Assembly: GCF_000185845.1 (NCBI RefSeq)
Contig: NZ_GL629647.1
Coordinates: forward strand, 1,056,115-1,120,114
Source: Segatella salivae DSM 15606
GTDB taxonomy: Bacteria; Bacteroidota; Bacteroidia; Bacteroidales; Bacteroidaceae
Length of the DNA stretch: 64,000 nucleotides
Direction of reading: 5' to 3'
Of the stretch, positions 61,415 through 64,000 are shown one piece after another (positions within the stretch are counted from its first letter, which is position 1; each line of letters begins with the position of its first letter). The translations under genes were made by a program, and so were the position numbers. The notes under the pieces are model-generated. The model did no database searches. It was not told the DNA's origin and saw only the letters and a list, made by a program, of their open reading frames with translations.

Positions 61415-61426
61415 GTAAACGTTTAC
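61415..61426. promoter_or_regulatory. perfect 12-bp palindrome, possible operator
   Basis: GTAAACGTTTAC at 61415-61426 is a perfect palindrome with the central CG and AAAC/GTTT arms typical of LacI-family operators. It lies 31 bases upstream of the orphan leader promoter. No LacI gene is in the window. Confidence 0.35.
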
Positions 61427-61627
61427 AAGGGATAACAGGCCAATTCGCTGTGTAAATATAGGCTACAAGAGAATTATTATGCCCAATAGCACCAAGTGAA
61501 ACAAGGCATTTTCAGTGATTCATAAAAAAAGAATACAGGCTGATATACGCCTATTTTAAAAACAAAAAGACTTACTTTTGGCTGTTATTTTCTTGTGTTT
61601 ATCCTATGAACTATCACGTTTATTTAT

Positions 61628-61635
61628 TAAATTTG
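61628..61635 (+). promoter_or_regulatory. -7 box of hflX
   Basis: TAAATTTG at 61628-61635, 28 bases before the ATG at 61664. It fits the -7 consensus. The -33 region has no clear TTTG. Confidence 0.5.
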
Positions 61636-61663
61636 CACCATACTATATTTATAAAACCATTTA

Positions 61664-62911
61664 ATGAAAGAATTTGTAATCTCTGAAGTCAAGGCCGAAA
61701 CCGCCATTTTGGTGGGTCTTATCACCAATACGCAGTCGGAAGCCAAGACAAAAGAATACTTAGATGAACTTGAATTTCTTGCCGATACGGCTGGAGCTGT
61801 GACGGTGAAACGCTTTACTCAGAAGGCCAACGGACCCAGCTCGGTGACTTATGTGGGTAAAGGTAAGTTAGAAGAAATCAGAGAATACATCGAAATGTGT
61901 GCCGAAAATGAGGATCCAATCGGTATGGTTATCTTTGATGATGAGTTATCTGCCAAGCAGATTCGCAACATAGAGAACGAACTAAAGGTAAAGATTCTCG
62001 ACCGAACATCCTTAATTCTTGACATATTTGCTATGCGAGCACAGACTGCCAACGCTAAAACGCAGGTGGAACTTGCCCAACATCGTTATATGCTTCCACG
62101 CTTACAACGTCTTTGGACACACTTAGAGAGGCAGGGAGGTGGCTCTGGTTCGGGTGGAGGTAAAGGCTCTGTAGGACTTAGAGGACCAGGAGAGACGCAG
62201 TTGGAAATGGACCGTCGCATTATTCTTCAACGCATAACGTTACTTAAACAGCGTTTAGAGGAGATTGATAAACAAAAGAATACGCAGCGAAAGAACCGCG
62301 GTCGGATGATCAGAGTGGCCCTTGTGGGCTATACAAATGTGGGCAAGAGCACGATAATGAATCTGTTGTCAAAAAGTGAAGTGTTTGCCGAGAACAAACT
62401 ATTTGCCACCCTTGACACCACGGTTAGAAAGGTTGTCATCGACAATCTGCCTTTCTTGCTGGCTGATACAGTAGGCTTTATTCGCAAACTCCCTACAGAT
62501 CTCGTCGACTCCTTTAAGAGTACACTCGACGAAGTGCGTGAAGCCGACTTATTGTTGCATGTGGTTGACATCTCACATCCAGACTTTGAAGAGCAGATTC
62601 AGGTAGTAGAGAAGACGCTCTCTGACTTGGGTTGCAGTGAAAAACCATCGATGATTATCTTCAATAAGATTGATAATTACCACTGGATAGAGAAAGATGA
62701 GGATGACCTTACACCCGAAACGCGTGAGAATATCGCCTTAGAGGACTTAGAAAAGACGTGGATGGCTAGGCTGAATGATAACTGTTTGTTTATTAGTGCG
62801 AAAGCAAAGATCAACATAGATGAATTCCGTCGCACGCTATATACAAAGGTTCGAGAGCTTCATGTGCAAAAGTATCCTTACAATGACTTCTTATATCCCG
62901 AGGTGGAATAA
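61664..62911 (+). CDS. hflX: ribosome-associated GTPase HflX
   Basis: 415 residues. The N-terminal HflX domain (GPSSVTYVGKGKLEEIREYI, DRTSLILDIFAMRAQT) is followed by a Gly-rich linker with GSGGGKGSVGLRGPGETQLE, a coiled region and the GTPase domain: G1 GYTNVGKST (~226-234), G3 DTVGFIRKLPTDLVDSF, G4 NKID and G5 ISAKA. HflX splits stalled or hibernating ribosomes. A DUF4954 gene follows after 60 bases, an arrangement I recall from other Bacteroidetes. Confidence 0.94.
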   Translation: MKEFVISEVKAETAILVGLITNTQSEAKTKEYLDELEFLADTAGAVTVKRFTQKANGPSSVTYVGKGKLEEIREYIEMCAENEDPIGMVIFDDELSAKQIRNIENELKVKILDRTSLILDIFAMRAQTANAKTQVELAQHRYMLPRLQRLWTHLERQGGGSGSGGGKGSVGLRGPGETQLEMDRRIILQRITLLKQRLEEIDKQKNTQRKNRGRMIRVALVGYTNVGKSTIMNLLSKSEVFAENKLFATLDTTVRKVVIDNLPFLLADTVGFIRKLPTDLVDSFKSTLDEVREADLLLHVVDISHPDFEEQIQVVEKTLSDLGCSEKPSMIIFNKIDNYHWIEKDEDDLTPETRENIALEDLEKTWMARLNDNCLFISAKAKINIDEFRRTLYTKVRELHVQKYPYNDFLYPEVE

Positions 62912-62971
62912 ATCTCTTTACTTCGGCATTCATAAATAAGAACGATGATTTATATATCATAAATAAACACC

Positions 62972-64000
62972 ATGCGACAGCTTTCAGATGAAGAAATAAG
63001 GATTCTTGAAGACCGAAATTGCTGGGCTGAGGATTGGACCAACGTGCATGTGTCTGATGATTTCAAACCAAACTACATGCATCGTGTCATGCTTTACGGC
63101 GAGGTTTCTATTGGTGACTTCGATAAAAACATTGAAGTGAGCCGTGGATTCATGAAACATTCGGGCATCAACAATGCGACATTGCGCAACGTAACCATTG
63201 GAGACAACTGCCTCATTGAGAACATTGGCGGCTTCATTAATAATTATACGATTGGTGACGACTGTTATATCAGCAACGTAAATGCAATGGAAACCACCGA
63301 TGGAGCTACCTATGGAGAAGGTAATTTGATTTCAGTGCTCAACGAAGTAGGCGATGGTAACGTCATTCTTTTTAGCGAATTGAACAGTCAGTTTGCAGCT
63401 TTCATGGCAAAACACTTTTGTGATAAGCCACTGAAAGATGCCATTCGACGCCTCATCAACGAAGAGATTGCACGCAAAAGACATGAGCAAGCCTACATCG
63501 GAAACAATGTAAAGATAGTCAATACCAAAGAGATTACAAATACAATTGTTTATGATGATTGCGAAATCAATGGTGCTTCACGACTCAGTGACTGCACAAT
63601 TCTAAGCTCACCGGTATCAAATGTGTACATCGGTACGGGTGTAATATGCGAAAATTCGATAATTAGTGAGGGCTCAAGTATCATTAACAGCGTTAAGATT
63701 CAAGATTGTTTTATTGGTGAGGCCTGTCAAATCAGCAATGGTTTTACGGCATCTTCAAGTGTATTCTTTGCCAATTCATACATGAGTAATGGGGAAGCTT
63801 GCGCCGCGTTTTGTGGCCCTTTTACGGCCAGTCACCATAAAAGTAGTCTACTAATTGGAGGCCAATTCTCGTTCTATAACGCTGGAAGTGCGACGAATTT
63901 CAGTAACCATGCCTACAAGATGGGACCCATTCATCATGGTGTTTTGGAGCGAGGCACGAAGACAGCAAGCGGTGCTTACATACTTATGCCGGCTCATATT
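62972..64000 (+). CDS. DUF4954 left-handed beta-helix protein, 3' end cut by window
   Basis: The frame starts at ATG 62972 and runs open to the window end, giving 343 residues so far; the family is about 650-700. The hexapeptide-like repeats typical of a left-handed beta-helix run from residue ~75 on (NATLRNVTIGDNCLIENIGG, then YTIGDDCYISNVNAME), broken by an inserted helical piece (~140-165). The fold occurs in acyltransferases and in sugar nucleotidyltransferases. No catalytic motif for either was seen and the function of DUF4954 is unknown. Soluble, no signal peptide. Confidence 0.82.
   Translation, partial: MRQLSDEEIRILEDRNCWAEDWTNVHVSDDFKPNYMHRVMLYGEVSIGDFDKNIEVSRGFMKHSGINNATLRNVTIGDNCLIENIGGFINNYTIGDDCYISNVNAMETTDGATYGEGNLISVLNEVGDGNVILFSELNSQFAAFMAKHFCDKPLKDAIRRLINEEIARKRHEQAYIGNNVKIVNTKEITNTIVYDDCEINGASRLSDCTILSSPVSNVYIGTGVICENSIISEGSSIINSVKIQDCFIGEACQISNGFTASSSVFFANSYMSNGEACAAFCGPFTASHHKSSLLIGGQFSFYNAGSATNFSNHAYKMGPIHHGVLERGTKTASGAYILMPAHI

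Larger units (their letters stand above)
60593..61663. other. long divergent intergenic region
   Basis: 1071 bases between GH97 (leftward) and hflX (rightward), the longest gene-free stretch in the window. It holds the GH97 promoter, a repeat cluster (60879-60984), an orphan leftward leader-like unit (61204-61384), a 12-bp palindrome (61415-61426) and the hflX promoter. Nothing was recognised at 61000-61200 or 61430-61620. Confidence 0.6.

Overview
The window looks like a chromosomal segment of a Bacteroidales bacterium, most likely Prevotella or a close relative. Clues visible in the sequence are the Bacteroidetes-type promoters (TTTG, 19-21 bases, TAnnTTTG) in front of many genes, almost no Shine-Dalgarno sites, a DUF4492 gene ahead of cydAB, type IX secretion components (PorE-like and PorQ-like), DUF3857 proteins, a GH97 glucosidase and a DUF4954 protein. 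I see no rRNA, tRNA, insertion sequence, phage, CRISPR array or resistance island. The region reads as core chromosome with unusually busy intergenic DNA.

Layout. 1-5.1 kb: membrane metallophosphoesterase, an orphan beta-class DNA methyltransferase, a small membrane protein and an FtsZ. 5.3-8.3 kb: cytochrome bd oxidase operon (DUF4492-cydA-cydB). 8.5-14.4 kb: coiled-coil membrane protein, then a four-gene exporter (TolC, HlyD, two ABC-2 permeases) with no ATPase gene. 14.7-16.3 kb: two unrecognised envelope proteins. 16.4-24.1 kb: mrp, trmB, DUF975, ilvE, and a protease-xseA-xseB operon. 24.3-28.3 kb: two secreted DUF3857 proteins, one with a transglutaminase triad and one without. 28.7-37.6 kb: GNAT, then a long rightward run: MATE exporter, cytidylate-kinase-like protein, phosphodiesterase, rmlB, purT, a small coiled coil, FdtA-like isomerase, acyltransferase-like protein, sugar aminotransferase and a secreted thioredoxin-like protein. 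The rmlB to aminotransferase part looks like dTDP-amino-sugar synthesis. 38.1-41.4 kb: lutABC and cdd. 41.6-46.4 kb: topB, a membrane protein and the PorE-like lipoprotein. 46.7-48.4 kb: an ECF sigma operon. 48.4-50.2 kb: rRNA methyltransferase and folA. 50.3-56.6 kb: an Lrp regulator and a leftward operon tonB-prenyl synthase-unknown-tatD-exbB-unknown-exbD-exbD. 56.8-58.4 kb: porQ-cmk. 58.6-60.6 kb: GH97. 61.7-64.0 kb: hflX and a DUF4954 gene cut by the window end.

The least explained signals are between genes. (1) Two copies of one composite element, at 20846-21011 (+) and 28528-28695 (-): a near-consensus promoter, exactly 5 bases, a 10-bp stem with a 4-base loop that differs between copies by pairing-preserving changes, six T's, and about 70-75 bases later a shared GGTCATTTTA word. 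Each predicts an RNA of about 30 nt that starts on its own terminator hairpin. (2) A family of short imperfect palindromes, CATTT-N9-AAATG, in at least seven intergenic regions. (3) An orphan RNA gene of about 205 nt at 17612-17816. (4) An orphan leader-peptide-like unit with its own promoter and terminator at 61204-61384. Together these suggest an undescribed layer of small transcription units and repeats in this lineage. All of it is inferred by reading; no folding program, database search or expression data was available.
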